From Acridotheres tristis (taxonomy: Eukaryota; Chordata; Aves; Passeriformes; Sturnidae), in NCBI GenBank assembly GCA_037013685.1, contig CM072919.1:31661435-31725434 (forward strand): DNA of 64,000 nt, given 5' to 3'. This document shows, piece by piece, positions 36,917 to 49,725 of the stretch (position 1 is the first letter of the stretch; each line of letters begins with the position of its first letter). A program made the position numbers and the translations under genes. The notes below the pieces were generated by a model. It saw nothing but the letters and a program-made list of their open reading frames with translations, was not told the origin of the DNA and searched no databases.

Positions 36917-38460
36917 TATTTTGTGTTGGAAGAGATCCAATTTCCAAAATCATATAGTCCAACTAATCTGCCATGATAAGGACATCCTTCACTAGGTCAA
37001 ATTCAAAGCCTGGCTTTGAACGCTTCCATGGGTAGGGTATCCACAACTTCTCTGGATAACCTGTGTCAATGTTTACCATTCCCATGTAAAAAATTGTACT
37101 TATATATCTTCCTTTCACTAAGTCTACTCAAATACTCTCAAATCTCTTTCAATTTAAAACTCTTACTGCTTTTGCTATCCCTTAGGAACTTCGACAAATC
37201 TCTGTGTCTTTCATACAGACTCCTTTTTAAATATTGGAAGAGTGCAATGAGGCCTCCTGGAGTGTTCTCGTCTCTAGGTCAAAAAATTTAGTTTTCTGAA
37301 TCTGCCTTCACAGCGAAGATGTTTCAGCCCTCTGGTCATTCATGGGTCATGGAATATCATTTACACGGTCATATTCCAGATCTGCACTAGCAGTTCCGTG
37401 TCCTTCCTGTGCCGAGATCCCAGAGCTGGATGCAGGGTTCCAGCTGGGGTCTCACCAGAGGAGAGCAGAGGGGCAGAATCCCCTCCCTCCCCTGCTGCCC
37501 ATGCTGCTTTGGATGCAGCCCAGGACACGTTTGGCTTTCTGGGCTGGGAGTGCCCATGGCTGGGTCATGTCCATGTTTTCATCCATCACCACTCCCAGGT
37601 CATTCTTGGCAGGGCCAGTCCCTTCATTCCCCAGCCCCTACTGATACTGGGAGTTACCCAGACCCAGGTGTGGGACTTTGCACTTGCCCCTTTGAACTTC
37701 AAGAGATTTGCACAAGCCCCCCTGTCAAACCTGTCAGGGTCCCTCTGAATGGCATCCTTTTCTTCCATCAAATGCAGTTTGTATAGACTGCAAACTTGCG
37801 GAGAATGTGCTTAATCCCACTATGTCATTGAGGAAGACGTTTATGGCATAGTTGCCAGTATAGGCCCTTGATGGTAATCTGGTTTCCACCTGGACACTGA
37901 GACCCTGACTATAAAAGTTTTTGAATATGGCCATCCAGACATTCCTCACCCAATTAAACATCCATCCATCCATCCATCCATCCATCCATCCATCCATCCA
38001 TCCATCCATCCATCCATCCATCCATATCTGTCCCATTTAGTGGCAGGAATGTTTTGGAGGACCATATCAAAGACCATATAGGTAAATGACATCTGTAGTT
38101 CTTTCCTTGTTCCTTGTTCAATCATTCCATCACAGAAAGCCATTGTATGAATTAGTATGATGATTCGGTCTCTGAAGTCACATTGGTTGAGTCACCTTCC
38201 AGTATCCAATATGCTTCAACATATGTATATCATAGTTTCTTCCAGGAGAAACTGCACCTTACAAGGCACAGAGATGAGGCTGACTGGTCAGTCATTCCCA
38301 GAATTCTTCTTTTTATTAATTACTTTTTATTATATCAGAAACAATTTTCGGTTTACTTCTTTTATGAGAGGGTTTTTTTTCCCATTCTTTATTCAAAAAT
38401 TTAAATGTGACTTGCATAACAATGGAATAGAAAATTATATGGCTTGTCTTAACTAATTCT
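36917..38460 (-). mobile_element. CR1 LINE, 3' end through RT region, dead copy
   Basis: The complement of CR1 from near its 3' end (36917; terminal octamers lost) through the C-terminal ORF2 into the RT domain. The RT motif C area near 37775-37800 is frameshifted and lacks FADD. The segment equivalent to the region upstream of the RT active site is clear at about 38255-38300 (AGATGAGGCTGACTGGTCAG). The high-coordinate edge is fuzzy. A CCAT microsatellite (37959-38025) has expanded inside it. The block 37391-37702 is about 97% identical to the inverted copy at 10028-10336, while the rest of both copies is much more decayed. Confidence 0.85.
37959..38025. repeat. (CCAT)n tetranucleotide microsatellite
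   Basis: About sixteen uninterrupted TCCA/CCAT units. It lies inside a CR1, where the ancestral sequence has a short natural CCATCCAT seed, so the array very likely grew from CR1 sequence by slippage. The minus-strand MDGW peptide repeats are an artefact. Confidence 0.95.
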
Positions 38461-40636
38461 GCCATTTCTTAGGTCTAAGCTACTAGCTTGTTTTCCATTA
38501 TTTTGTGAAACTGAATATGAAAAAAACTAAGGAAAATCCTTGACAGAGGTCAGAATTTTCAGACAAGAATATTGCAGTTACAAAATACATATCCAGCAAA
38601 CCCTTGATTTAAGACAATATCTCATTGATAGTGTTCTTTCTTATGAAGTTGCTCCATGGATCTTGATTTTCTTGTCGAGTTCCAAAATTACAGAAGAAAA
38701 CACCTGCAGCCATTATATCCACTGAATAGTGCATAGAGTACTATGTCTTCACCTGTGCAGACACAGTTGACCTAAGTTGCCATTGTCACATACCATAATG
38801 CTTGTTTTAGGCCAGTGAGTATTTCCCTGGAAAATGTATTCCTGTAGGGGCAGAATGTTACGTGTTGATAGCTACTCTATTGTCTTGCAAACACAGTGAT
38901 TTTAGGGTTGCAAGTTACTGCTTTATTGATGAGTTGGTGCAAGACCTCTAATTAAAGAAAGACTCACATCTGCTTTTGTGTACAGCTAGAATCATTAATA
39001 ATGGAAAAAATATTTCTGCCTTGCAAGCACTGCAGTTTTTTCTGTTTCTATTTATTAAGAGCAAATTTCTAGAAAAAAATTATATTCTACCTCTATACTC
39101 AGTGTTGTTCTTAATGTAAATTGCTGGAGATGTGTCAGGATATATTCTTTTTGATCCTCTGTATTTTCTTTCTCCTTTCCCTGAACAACATGTCAAGACG
39201 TTTGAGAAAACATACAGTACCAACATTTTCAATAAATAGGTATTTTCTTGTAAAAGCACTTATGAAATATCTTGCCGGTTTTGGTTGTATAGTTTTGTGA
39301 CATTCAGACATATATCACATAAAACACACAAGTCTTTCTTAATAAGAAGTTCATAAATACAAAAACTAAATATTTTCTTTTAGTTGGGCTTTTTTTTTTC
39401 TTTTAAATCCTCTACATGAATCTTACTGTTAGAAATTATCGATAATTTTTGCTAATGTATGTGATAACTGAACACAAATGAACCACTCAGTTCTAATGGT
39501 TGCTAACAGAAAAGAAGCATAAAACCTATTAAAAAAACAGAAAAGTAAATGTTTCCTAGAATTAATTCAAAGACTTAATTCTCATATTTGTAAGTAAATC
39601 TCTTGAGGTAAAGACAGGGAATATGCAATCCATTATACACTTCAGCCTAAGGAACTTTTTATGGAATATTTTTATTTAATTAACTACCTTTCTTACAAAG
39701 CAGTAAAACTCATTCATATTTAGATATAAATGACATTAAATTGGTTCTCTGGCTCTTCTTTTGTTAGTGCCCCTACAGTATAAATAACTTTAATAGGATT
39801 TTGCACACTAAAAATAAATTTTCATATTAAACCAAGTCAATTTTCCTATCTTTCTATAGCCTCCTAAGGGGAAGCAGATATATAAATAAGATAATCCATC
39901 ATTAGTAGCAATGGTGTGACTAAAACACTAAATACAGCCTGAGAAAGGGTACTTAGCTGGTTAAATTTTGGAAGGCTGCGTAATGCTTTCAGCTAAACTT
40001 GCTCACAATGTCAGCTGGGGTCATCAATCCATTTGATGCTCTAGTGAGCTTAAATAAAAAAAATGTAAGAAAGTTCATGGATGCAAAATAGCAGATAAAG
40101 ACTATAATTGTTACAAAGCACAAAGAACAGTGTTAGACCTTGCACTTCCAAGTAAAAAGCAATGCAATAAGAAACAAGAAACTGTATTGACATCCCTTTT
40201 TAATCCTTGTTAGAGCATTTCTTAAGACTTACATTCCAGATCAAGCTACTTTGAAGAACAAGTTGGTTTTAGTTTGGGGGCTTTTTTTGGTTGGTTGGTC
40301 GGTTTGTTGGTTGGTTGGTTGGGTTTTTGTTATGTTTTGGTTTGGATTGATTTGGTTTGGTATTTTTTGTTTTGTTTTATCAAAAAACGTCTCCCCCAAA
40401 CATGTTCAGGAGCAACTGTAGAAATTCTTTGCTGAGAAAGTGACATTTCTCATGTAAAAGTTTTCAAATGTTTGATACATTTTCTTTTTTCACCATTCTT
40501 TTTTATGTATGCACAGCATTTCTGTATGTATAATAGAAAATTAGGATTTATATCACTTCCCTAAAGGATCATAAAAATAAACAAAAGAAGCAGATTTTCA
40601 GTTGCAGCAGACATTCAGAAGAAACTTTGAAAGGTG
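38461..40636. other. AT-rich non-coding stretch with a G/T-rich tract
   Basis: No gene or transposon supported. It holds the G/T-rich low-complexity tract at 40270-40380. Confidence 0.5.
40270..40380. repeat. G/T-rich (GGTT/TTTGG)n low-complexity tract
   Basis: Runs of GGTT units near 40290-40322, then TTTTGGTTTGG-type words. C and A are almost absent from the plus strand. Confidence 0.85.
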
Positions 40637-41186
40637 TGTCATAATTTCATTCCAGACAGCAATTAACCACCTCAGAGCCAATTTCTCACTTCCCTCCAAT
40701 CGGATGGGGGAGAGAATTGAAAGGGTAAAAGTGAGAAAATTCCTGGATTGAAAATAAAACAGCTTAATACATGAAATAATAATGACAAAAATAATAATCA
40801 AAAATGTAGTGAAAGGGAAAGTAAAAAAAAGAGAGAAAAATAAATCCCGAGAAAAACAGCTGTTCACCACCAACCAACAGGTGCTCAGGCACTTCCCAAA
40901 TGGTGCTGGAAAGCCCCTGGCCAGCTTTCCCTGTAGTTTATGTGCTGAGCATGATGCCACATGGCCAGTTGGAGTCAGCTGTCCTGGTGTGCTCCCTCTC
41001 AGCTTCTTGTGCAGTGCTGACCTCATTTTCAGAATAAGAAGCTGAAAAGCCCTTGACTTAGTTTAAGCATTGCTTAGCAACTGAACCAACTGTAGTGTTA
41101 TCAACATTATTGTCATCCTAAATGCAAAACACAGCACTGTACCTGCTGTGCAGGGAAACTAATTCTGTACCACCTGAAACTGGATG
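40637..41186 (-). mobile_element. ERVL solo LTR of a widespread avian family (about 550 bp)
   Basis: The plus strand follows, with about 15-20% divergence by eye, a well-known avian ERVL LTR read in reverse. It starts at a TGTCATAATTTC-like terminus (40637), with the GGATGGGGGAGAGAATTGAA block near 40704 and an ATAATAATGACAAAAATAATAA stretch near 40775-40800. Next come the CAGCTGTCCTGG and AGCTTCTTGTGCAG blocks (40977-41015) and GTTATCAACATTATT near 41096. It ends near an ACCTGAAACTGGATG-like terminus. A degraded TATA region lies near 40936 on the minus strand. Flanking duplications are not convincing. The 143-codon minus-strand open frame (40598-41026) is a shadow inside the LTR. Confidence 0.85.
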
Positions 41187-44100
41187 GAAGGAACATGGAC
41201 TTGTTTCATTTATTTGTTTTCTGTTTTCTTATCCTTTCTCTTTCCATGCTCTGCTGCGAACAGCTCCTCTTTAATCTCACAGTCTAACCATGAAATGTTA
41301 TGATAGAGACGTAAATGGAAAGCACTAATTTACTCTAATTATTCCGAATGGAAGAGGATGTTCCTTCATTAAAACAGACTCACCAGTCTGACTGCTGTGT
41401 TATTAAATTTACTGTTAGAAAACAAATGCATAAAATATTAAATACAATGAAAACAATAATGGCTGTTAGACTTGCAGGAACTTTATACCTTTGTTTAATA
41501 TCTCCTCTATAATTGTGTTCTTCACCTGTCATTAAATATGAACCAAATAACTCCTTAGTCTTGTTATATTTAAAGAAAATAATCTCTTGATACTAACAGG
41601 TTTTTGCTCTATAGAGTGGAGTAGAATGAGATACTAAGCTAATATAAATAATTGAACACAATCTAATAGAATTAGCATCCTGATACTAATAATTTACCAT
41701 CTGAGAAGAAAAGAAAGTTTTGCTGTTGCTTCCTTAAAACCTTGCTTTTCTCTTTTGGTGGGATGAGCTCAGATGTGGAAGTTATGTAGTGGGAGAAGTC
41801 AGTTCAGATTAAAAGGAAAAAGATTGTATGGATTAACTGACAGACTGAGTTATATTCAAGGTTCATGTCAAAAAGTATAAAAAAGTGGTTCTCAGCTACT
41901 ACACTTTAAGCATTAGATATAACATTATTGTTAACTCAAGTCCCAATCCACTGTGATGTTCCCTCTTGATTTTTGTGTGTTTTTAATTGAACCTGGTTAA
42001 GATCTTATTAAAGGAATTGTCTCATTCTATTTTTTTTTTCCTCATAGTATAGTCTGGGTAATACATGAATTCAAAATAAATGAAAGAGAAAGAAAATTAA
42101 ATACACTGCTGAGCAAGACCAAAATTTTACATGGCAGCTTTTAACCAAATTCAATGGACTTAAATTTCTTGGTGGTAGAGATCTCACAAAGTTTCTGGGA
42201 TTAATTCCCAAGTGAAATGTTTTAGCCGTGATTGGAGTAAAGAAATAGTGAACTGAGACAGGCAGGGATTATATTTTATTTTGTTTTGCAGGTTTTAAGG
42301 CTAGCACATAACTAGCTTGACTCAGACAGAAGAGAAAAAAAATCTTCGTTTCCATTTAAATTCCATTCCATTTAACCTCTACTATTGTACATCTTTTACA
42401 TATTTTATCTCCAGTATTGTAAAGAAACCTATGGACACTTAAATTGAAATAATGTAATCATTAAAAAAATCTGATATGTAAACACCATTACTTAATATAT
42501 TGAACATAATTTTCATTCCAAGATTAGCTCAACAAAGGTAAAACAGACATCTAATACCATTATAGGTTTCAAATGCTTCCTATAAATATTATTTCTAAAA
42601 ATATACTTCTATAAATGTTTCAATATTAAGATTTTGATGGATTGGTTTCACACAGTTTAATTACATATTTTACTCTAATGTTATACAGGTATCTAATGCT
42701 TTGTTATCTCCCTCTCAAATTCATGTAGGACCAGATGAAATGAAAAGTGATCATATTTCCACTGATTTGGATTGCATCAATCTCTAACTCTTAAATTTTC
42801 CTTTTCTCACTAAATTTTAGTTTCAATTTTTGTAGTCTCTCTTTTAATATTTCATTCTTTTTATTCATTGTGTTTTCTTTCATACATACTTCAAAGCTTT
42901 TCTTTAGTATTGCTCCTTCTTTTTTTGAGCATTCAATTTAGGGCAGCAAGTGATCTTTCCACAGAGTGTTTTAAGGCAAACTAATGTAAAATTTTATTTG
43001 AAACCCAGCTCTTGTTTCCATTGAAGGCAATAGTAACATCAAGGTATTCATTATGAATAGGAGTAGGTCTTTACTCACTGGAAGCCAATGTCTGTCTATG
43101 AATTTCAGGGTCTGAATGGAGCTGAAGTTCCTAAAATGAGTGTCTAGGATTAGGATAAGCTTTCTTAACTTTCTTAAACTTTCACCCATACCGCTAGTCC
43201 AAAGGGAAATTCCTTTGACTCACCTCAGTTGTGTTGAGGTCAATTTCCATCCTTTCTTGTAACACAAGCTTAGGCCTCAGCTGTATTGTAACTGGAAAAA
43301 AACATAAGAGGTTTTCTTGCTTGAACATCATAGTATACAGAGTTCGGATTTATGGGGCAGTGCCACTACTAGTAGAACACAAAATTGCTGGAAATAGGTA
43401 ATCCTTCATAAAACACAAATGGTTAGGAATGGCTAATCCTTCATCTTTGCTTGCCAGGCTGAGTCTGAGATTTATTAGAAAGCTTTAGATAGTAAGTTCA
43501 TAAGAAAATTTACTTGAAATATGTCAATACTATCAAGTTGCATGTTGGAAAATTTGACTCCTTACTAGACGTTAAGCAAAACAATAGCTTGTAATGCCTA
43601 CCTGTATTAAAAATTACATGTATAAATAAAACATAGTAGGCTTTGGTGACGTGGTGCTCTTTTTTGTGTGCCTGGGCTGACAGCTGCCCTTGTGCTGCCT
43701 CTAGGCTGTAGTAACACCTAGTCACCTCACTTCTGTTTGTGACATAGAACAAGTATGCAGCAGAGACTATCTAAGCTAATCCTCTGTAACCTATTTCACT
43801 TATGGTTCTCTTGTTTTAATAAAACGTGAACCAGAAATATGGAGAAATTTCTCATTTTTACTTCACAAAATCTCTTAGGTTTCCTTTTTCTACTTAACAA
43901 ATATTATTTTAATTTTTCAGGGCTAAAAGCAGTACACTAATTTTTTTGCTGTATTTTTTTGGCTGTTAACATGCCAAATATATATTTTAATCAGATATGC
44001 AAAGTCAGTGAAACCACTTCATATTTTAAAATTATACATAGACAAAAACTTATTCCAGTTATGGAGTCAGGTTAAAGTTGTAGCATACTTCCCCTCAAAA

Positions 44101-46744
44101 ACACCAAAGAATTTTTACACCTCAGCCTATATATTTATTTTGAGGCTAAATTACCACCTGGGGATTTTCCCCCTTTCTTCCTTCTTTTTTTCTCCTGACC
44201 AGGTCCTTAGAGAAAGAAAGTGCTGTTATTTTATTGCAACTTACTGTCAGTAATTTTCTGAGTTGCACTGTTTGAAATGCATTGTGAAAACGTTTTATTT
44301 TCCTTCTTAATATAGATCTTAAGAGAACAATTCAAAAGTCCCAGAAACACAAGAGATACAAATGAAATGGCTGGAGACTTATTCCTTTGGGAATTGCAGT
44401 GTGAGGTATGCAAGAATATGCAGTGACATCAAAAACATACCTTCTAAAACCTGTGTATTTTGAGCGGGGGAGGGAGGGGAGAAAATTAAACATAACAAAT
44501 TCTAAGTATTTTGTTCCACTTGGTAGCACTCTAGGTTAAAGACAAAAAGGACAAGGCAGGAATCAAAATATTTTAGTAAATTGCTAATTCATTATTGTGA
44601 AGGGGAAAAGTGGTATCTAAATGACAAGCAACTTGAAATCTAGGAGTGCACAGATGTCTTTTCTGTGCTATTCCTCCCCATCAATTGCCTCTTCTTTGGC
44701 AACCTGTGAGTAAACATTAGTCAGGTAGTTTGAAAAGCAGCAGTGTGCTTCCCCATTGAGCAGGCTACTTAATGAACTCCCACTACTTCTTCCCAGACAT
44801 AAATGGAGCACCATCTACCACCATTGTCTCATCCAGTGAAATTAAGTAAAGAGGTATGTGAGCCCTTCAAAACCTTTGTATTGCCTGTTCTCTATACAAG
44901 AATTCAAAATATCCTATGAAAAGTGTATAGTATTTTTACCTCTCCATGGAAGATATAGGGAACAACTAATCTACTGCTTACAGATGATTATCATTTTTCT
45001 GTGCTTTTGTATTATGCAGTCCTTGATGATACCCATAAAATGGTAAAAGTCTCATTTAAGAGTTTTAAATAAATATCCTTGCAGTTAATAGATGACTTCA
45101 TAAAAGTTAGTTGGCTTTATTCATCAGATTGTACCACACGCAGATGCCATATTGGGCTCAATCACATCACTTGCTTGGTAAAAGGTTACTTGCGGGATCT
45201 GTAAATACCACTGTTAAAGTCAGGTTTGTATATGCAGATACATGTAGGGTTTTTTGCACAATATAAATAGACTTGAACTCTCTACCTAACATGGATATCC
45301 TTCATGGGAATGGGCAACTCACGTTTTTGTTCCTGAGCATGGTAACTTGGAAATCCCTTATTTATATTCTGTGTCTTTATTTATAAAGCTCTGTGAAGTT
45401 TTGTTGAAGTTCCCAAAGGGGTTAATTAAAATATTTGGTCTATTTCATTTCATGTAAATTTCATCATCTCAAGTTTTAGATTTAAGTGAAACCAGAAAAA
45501 GCTCTGTTTGTTCATGACTTTGATCTGAGGCCATCAGGGCCTGCATGAATTTCTTCAGGCTTGGCTAAGGGTCAGCTCCATGTTGACTCAGTCAAGGTGA
45601 AGATCAGTGAACTTGGGTAAAGAAGGGCATAGTGCTATTTATACACAACTGCGAATTACAAGGAGAGTTATCAATGCTGCTGCTGAACAAAAGAAAATTC
45701 TTTTTTCCCATCTTCCTGACATATATATACCCAGTTCCTTAAAGTACTGCAGCCAGTGTATTAAAACTGGGATTTTGCTCTTGAGATTTGAAAAACTGCT
45801 GTTCACTGCTACCCACTCCCTCTTTACAACTACTCAACACCACTAAAACACAAGCAGTTGCATCTATGCTGCCATGAGATTTTTCATGGCTGAATTGCTT
45901 TTGGTTTGAAACCTGAAAAGGAAGATACAGATATCAGGGAAGTTTTCTGTTTAGCTCTTCGTTGTCACAATACCATGCAGAGAAACACTGCATTATTGCT
46001 TCTTGAGATCTCTTGTAACTGAAGCAGATATAAATATAAACCCAAAATATATCTGAAAGACAAAGGCAAAGGAAGAAAAACAAAGAAAAAGTAAAACAAA
46101 AGTAGCATCAATTTAACTTCTGTCTCAAAAACAAGTATACAGTTTATTCACAATAAAAGCATCTGGTATGTTTATCCTTGTTTGTCTAACAAGTTTTGTT
46201 AGCTATTGATGGAAAATTGCTGTAATTAAAGAGTACACTAAAAATAGACAATGTATAAATTATATAACATGAGAATAAACTTTAATAATAAAATATTTTA
46301 TCCACACAAATTTTACTATTTTAATTTATTGTAAATAATATCACAAAATAGCACACTATTGAAAATAAAAAGTAAAAAATACACTTCATGATCTCAGAGC
46401 TGCACCCATTCTGTAGAACCTTACACTGGTCTAAAGGACAACACATGTATTTGTGAGTTTTGCTTTACAAGAAATTCCCAAGGTGTTTCCTCTCAGCTCA
46501 CACTAAGAGTATGACTGGGAAAAACTGTTAGCTGGATTCTTAATATCAGAGATAGCATAAAGCATCATATATAGGTTTGGGAAAAACTGAAATTTACCAA
46601 TAAGGTTAAATCAGAGCAAGATTGGTTGTTTCCCATTTACATAAAAAGTTAGGTGTCCTGTTTCACAGGTTGGTAAACACAGAAATGCACTTCTCAGAAG
46701 ATCGATTAAAGCTGTGCGTACATAAAAAGATAAATTTTTTCATG
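41187..46744. other. AT-rich non-coding stretch, nothing assigned
   Basis: No exon, RNA or transposon recognised in 5.5 kb. Open frames are short. Polypyrimidine runs ending in AG (for example near 42030-42047) resemble splice acceptors but have no exon downstream that I can support. Confidence 0.55.
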
Positions 46745-46875
46745 TGTTTTTTGAGGTTTTTTTGCTTGTTTGCTTTTTTTAAAATTTTGTTTGTTTGGTT
46801 TGGGATTTTGGGTTTTTTTTGTTTGGTTTGGTTTTTGTAGTTGTTTGTTTGTGGGTTCTTTGTGGGTTTTTTCGG
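46745..46875. repeat. G/T-rich (TTTG)n low-complexity tract
   Basis: About 130 bases of TTTG, GTTT and TTTGG words with hardly any A or C. The open frames crossing it, rich in Phe, Cys, Leu and Val, are artefacts. Confidence 0.85.
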
Positions 46876-47970
46876 TCTTCTTTTAGGTACCAGTCACTGT
46901 CTTCTTTCCTTTTTGTGTAACTTGCCTCAAGTTGTGAAATACCATCCAACCTCCAATGTCCTAGGAACAGTAAAACAATCACCTTGGAGCCGTTTTTCGC
47001 AGCTCTCTGGGCTAGAAGTGCTCACCTGTGTTGTAGCACAGCACTGTTTCTGGGGAAAAGGCAGAAAGAATGAGCCCCAGGGGATTTGTGTGAGCCATGT
47101 TTCCCTGTTCTCATGGGAATGCCATGTAAGGGCATGCTGATAAAATACTCAGTCTGATCTCTTCAATCCTTGTGGTTGGTCCAGAAACCCCCAGAGTTGC
47201 CTTTCAGAGCAGTTCTCTCTCTCTGTGACTCTGCTTGTAGAAGAGTATCACAGGCAACTGAATCAGGAGGAAGAATGGAAAGACCAGCTCAACAGGAAAT
47301 GCATCCAGTACTTTGCTACTAGTAGGAAGCTCTAGGAAGCATGATGCATCCCTGCATTGAAGGCTGACTCCAGGAGCCAAACTCTGTCCCTAATTAATAA
47401 CATAACAAATATGATACATACTGGTTACTGAAACCACTTTCAGTAGAATGAAAAAATATCTCACAGCTGCTACATTTTATTTCCCAACAAATATTTCTGA
47501 TAACTTTGAACATTGTCTGTTTTCTGATTATTACTGTCATAAATAGTGTGAAAGGAAGCCAAAGCATTATCTTTCCCATCTCTTCTTGTGCCTCCAGGAA
47601 TGTACGTGAGTAAAAGGACAGATGATAAACATGGTGGCAGCTGGATTTAAATATGCCAGTAGAGGTTTGTTCTTTTAGATGAAAGGTCCCTGAGTCAACA
47701 ACTCTTGCTAGCATCCAGCCCATGAAATAAACTTTATCTTCACTAAATTGCAATTCATGTGGCAGGGAAGAACATACTGTATATGAGTGCAAATTTGTAG
47801 AAAGTTTGTATATTGGATTGTTCTTCTATAAAATGTGAAAAATTGCATAAAGTATTCAAAGGAATGTACTGTTATCCAAACCTCAAGAAGATGTTGCTAC
47901 TAAGCCTGGCAGTATTGGAGCCTTTGCATTACTGACTTTGATTATGCCTTACTAATGGCTGGTTCCTTTT
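46876..47970. other. Non-coding stretch, nothing assigned
   Basis: 46900-47390 is less AT-rich and complex but matches no gene or transposon I know. A 132-codon minus-strand frame (47394-47792) has no recognisable motif. Confidence 0.5.
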
Positions 47971-47975
47971 CCATC
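47971..47975. repeat. Target-site duplication, left copy (CCATC)
   Basis: Five bases identical to 49349-49353, next to the TGTCTTAG terminus of the LTR. Confidence 0.65.
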
Positions 47976-49348
47976 TGTCTTAGGTTTGAGTTGCCAATTT
48001 AAATAAACTTATTTCTTTCTGTTGTGAGACAGAACCAGGAGCAAAAGAGCAAGGCAGGCTTAAAACTTGAAAGGGTATAGAAGGAAATTTATTAACTACA
48101 CAAACAAAAGGGGGGGGGAAAGGGAAAGAAACCAATTCAGAATAAGATTTTCCAGATCGCTCCTTCCCTCCCTCTCCCAATCTTCATAACAACAAAACAA
48201 ACATATAACAAATACTTCAGTCAGTGCCCAATTTAGTCTTTCTCTGTTCACTTCTGGAGAGAAAAGCCTCTTCTTGTTGAAGTTGTAGGGATGTTTCCCA
48301 CAAGAAGGAAAAAAAAAGTTCTCTTGTGGTTTTATCTTTCATGATTTGCATCCGCCCGGGAATCTGCAACCGTGATGCTCCTCTCAATTCTACAGCCGTC
48401 CCAAAGTTGTAGATGTGGGTCATGTCTGTTCCATGGGGTATTACTTTTAAGAATGAAATGTTCGACAGCAACGATTCTCTCTGTCTCCTTTCTCTCTGCT
48501 CAGGCTTCATCTTCAGAAAACTAAAATCCCCTTCTTTTCTCAGGGCAGAAATTCTCAACACAGGTGTTTTTTAGTCAAATCATCTCCTAAAAAGGAACAT
48601 TTCCATCCCCCCATGTCTCTTTCCATGGTTTATAGGAATATTCAGTACCTCAGTTCATTCCTACAATTTCCCAAAAAGATTTTCAGCCATTTCAGCATCT
48701 TCTCATTCTCCTTCCATCTTAAAAAAACTTAGCTCTTGCATCACTGACTTCAGAAATCTTCTTATTCCCTTTCATATTCAAAGGAAAGGCTGGAGGCTTT
48801 GCAAATCTTATCTGAACACTAAAGAGTTAAAGTTTAACACAACTACAAAAGTTGGGCCAGGCTCAGGCCGCGCTGGGGGCGGGCAGCTGAGGTGTTAATC
48901 AGCCTTTGTGGGGCTGGGCTGCAGCCCCACACTGCTCATGGCCACCCGGGCAGGCCTGGCCAGGCCGGCAGCATAAAGAGTCAGCCTTCCCCCACGCCAG
49001 AGCAGCAGGCCGGTGGAGGAAGAAGCTGTGAAGGTCTTATCACACAACTTTTCCTCCCCCCGGCCATCGGGTCCCCCTCGTTGGCAATCGGGGCCCAAGC
49101 GGCCTCCCAAGCCTCTCTCCCCCCACCCCCCGCATGGGGGAGAGGGAAGCTCTGGTTGATGTTACCTGCTCAGCCGCCGGAAAGACAAAAAAAGGCCCAG
49201 TTCCGGATTACCTCCTTCAAAATGTGTGTGCACGGAGCGAACTAACTTTCTCTGATTGGCTGTTGCAGGTATCCCAACTCCCCACAGAGGAAATTCCCTT
49301 AGGAAGAACCTCTTCTGAGTTTCTTCCTCCTAAGTCAACCTATCACAC
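47976..49348 (-). mobile_element. Long ERVL-like solo LTR (about 1.37 kb)
   Basis: On the minus strand it begins TGTGATAGGTTGAC, a terminus I recognise from songbird ERVL-type LTRs, and ends AAACCTAAGACA. A 5-bp duplication (CCATC) flanks both ends. AATAAA reads on the minus strand at 48093-48088, near the low-coordinate end, as expected for R/U5. A run of nine G's lies at 48110-48118. The interval 48860-49200 is strikingly GC-rich with many CpGs and lies in the presumed U3. The 1.37-kb length is long for an LTR, so an inner insertion of another element cannot be excluded. No retroviral genes adjoin it. Confidence 0.75.
48860..49200. promoter_or_regulatory. CpG-rich block in the LTR, possible promoter region
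   Basis: A local GC-rich island in otherwise AT-rich DNA, with blocks such as GGCCGCGCTGGGGGCGGG (GC-box-like) and CCGCCGG. It sits in the presumed U3 of the LTR, the part that carries promoter and enhancer sites. A CCAAT-type motif on the minus strand is visible near 49254-49258 (ATTGG on plus). Promoter activity is inferred, not shown. Confidence 0.4.
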
Positions 49349-49353
49349 CATCT
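49349..49353. repeat. Target-site duplication, right copy (CCATC)
   Basis: Matches 47971-47975. Confidence 0.65.
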
Positions 49354-49725
49354 CATTGGCAATAGTTTTGTTTCCTTTCCTATAGCTTTCTGTCAGGTCA
49401 TTCAGAAAAATTCATATTCTGGAGATGAGGAATGGAAATTACTCTGCCTATCTTAAGAACTCATAAGTATCCTATCCTCAAAAGAGATGCTCAGAAAATC
49501 AAGAATTATTTAATCCTTCTGCACTTACTGAGAGGAGTCATACAGTTCGGTTCTCTGAGACCACAGACAGGCTCATCATCTCTGCTGTCTCAGACACAGC
49601 AGAGTGAAGTGAAATGGGTAAGAATCTGTGAAAAAAGCCACAGTTTTCTGGGACTACTTTTTCATAACTTCTCTTCTGCAAGCAAAGGTTTAGATTCTTT
49701 CTTTTATGTGAAAGAGAATTATTGT
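49354..49725. other. Unassigned spacer between LTR and CR1
   Basis: About 370 bases with no recognised feature. An open frame at 49432-49740 runs into the CR1 edge and has no family resemblance. Confidence 0.5.

Noticed and set aside
37734..38143. Repetitive MDGW-type peptide on the minus strand
   Set aside because: Pure translation of the CCAT microsatellite within CR1.
40598..41026. Minus-strand 143-codon open frame
   Set aside because: Lies almost entirely within the ERVL LTR (40637-41186); LTRs of this family carry no gene.
42020..42050. Polypyrimidine tract ending in AG resembling a splice acceptor
   Set aside because: No open, protein-like exon or donor site follows; such tracts are common by chance.
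48892..49245. Pro/Ala/Gly-rich open frame on the plus strand
   Set aside because: Falls in the GC-rich block of a minus-oriented LTR; stop-poor because of GC content.
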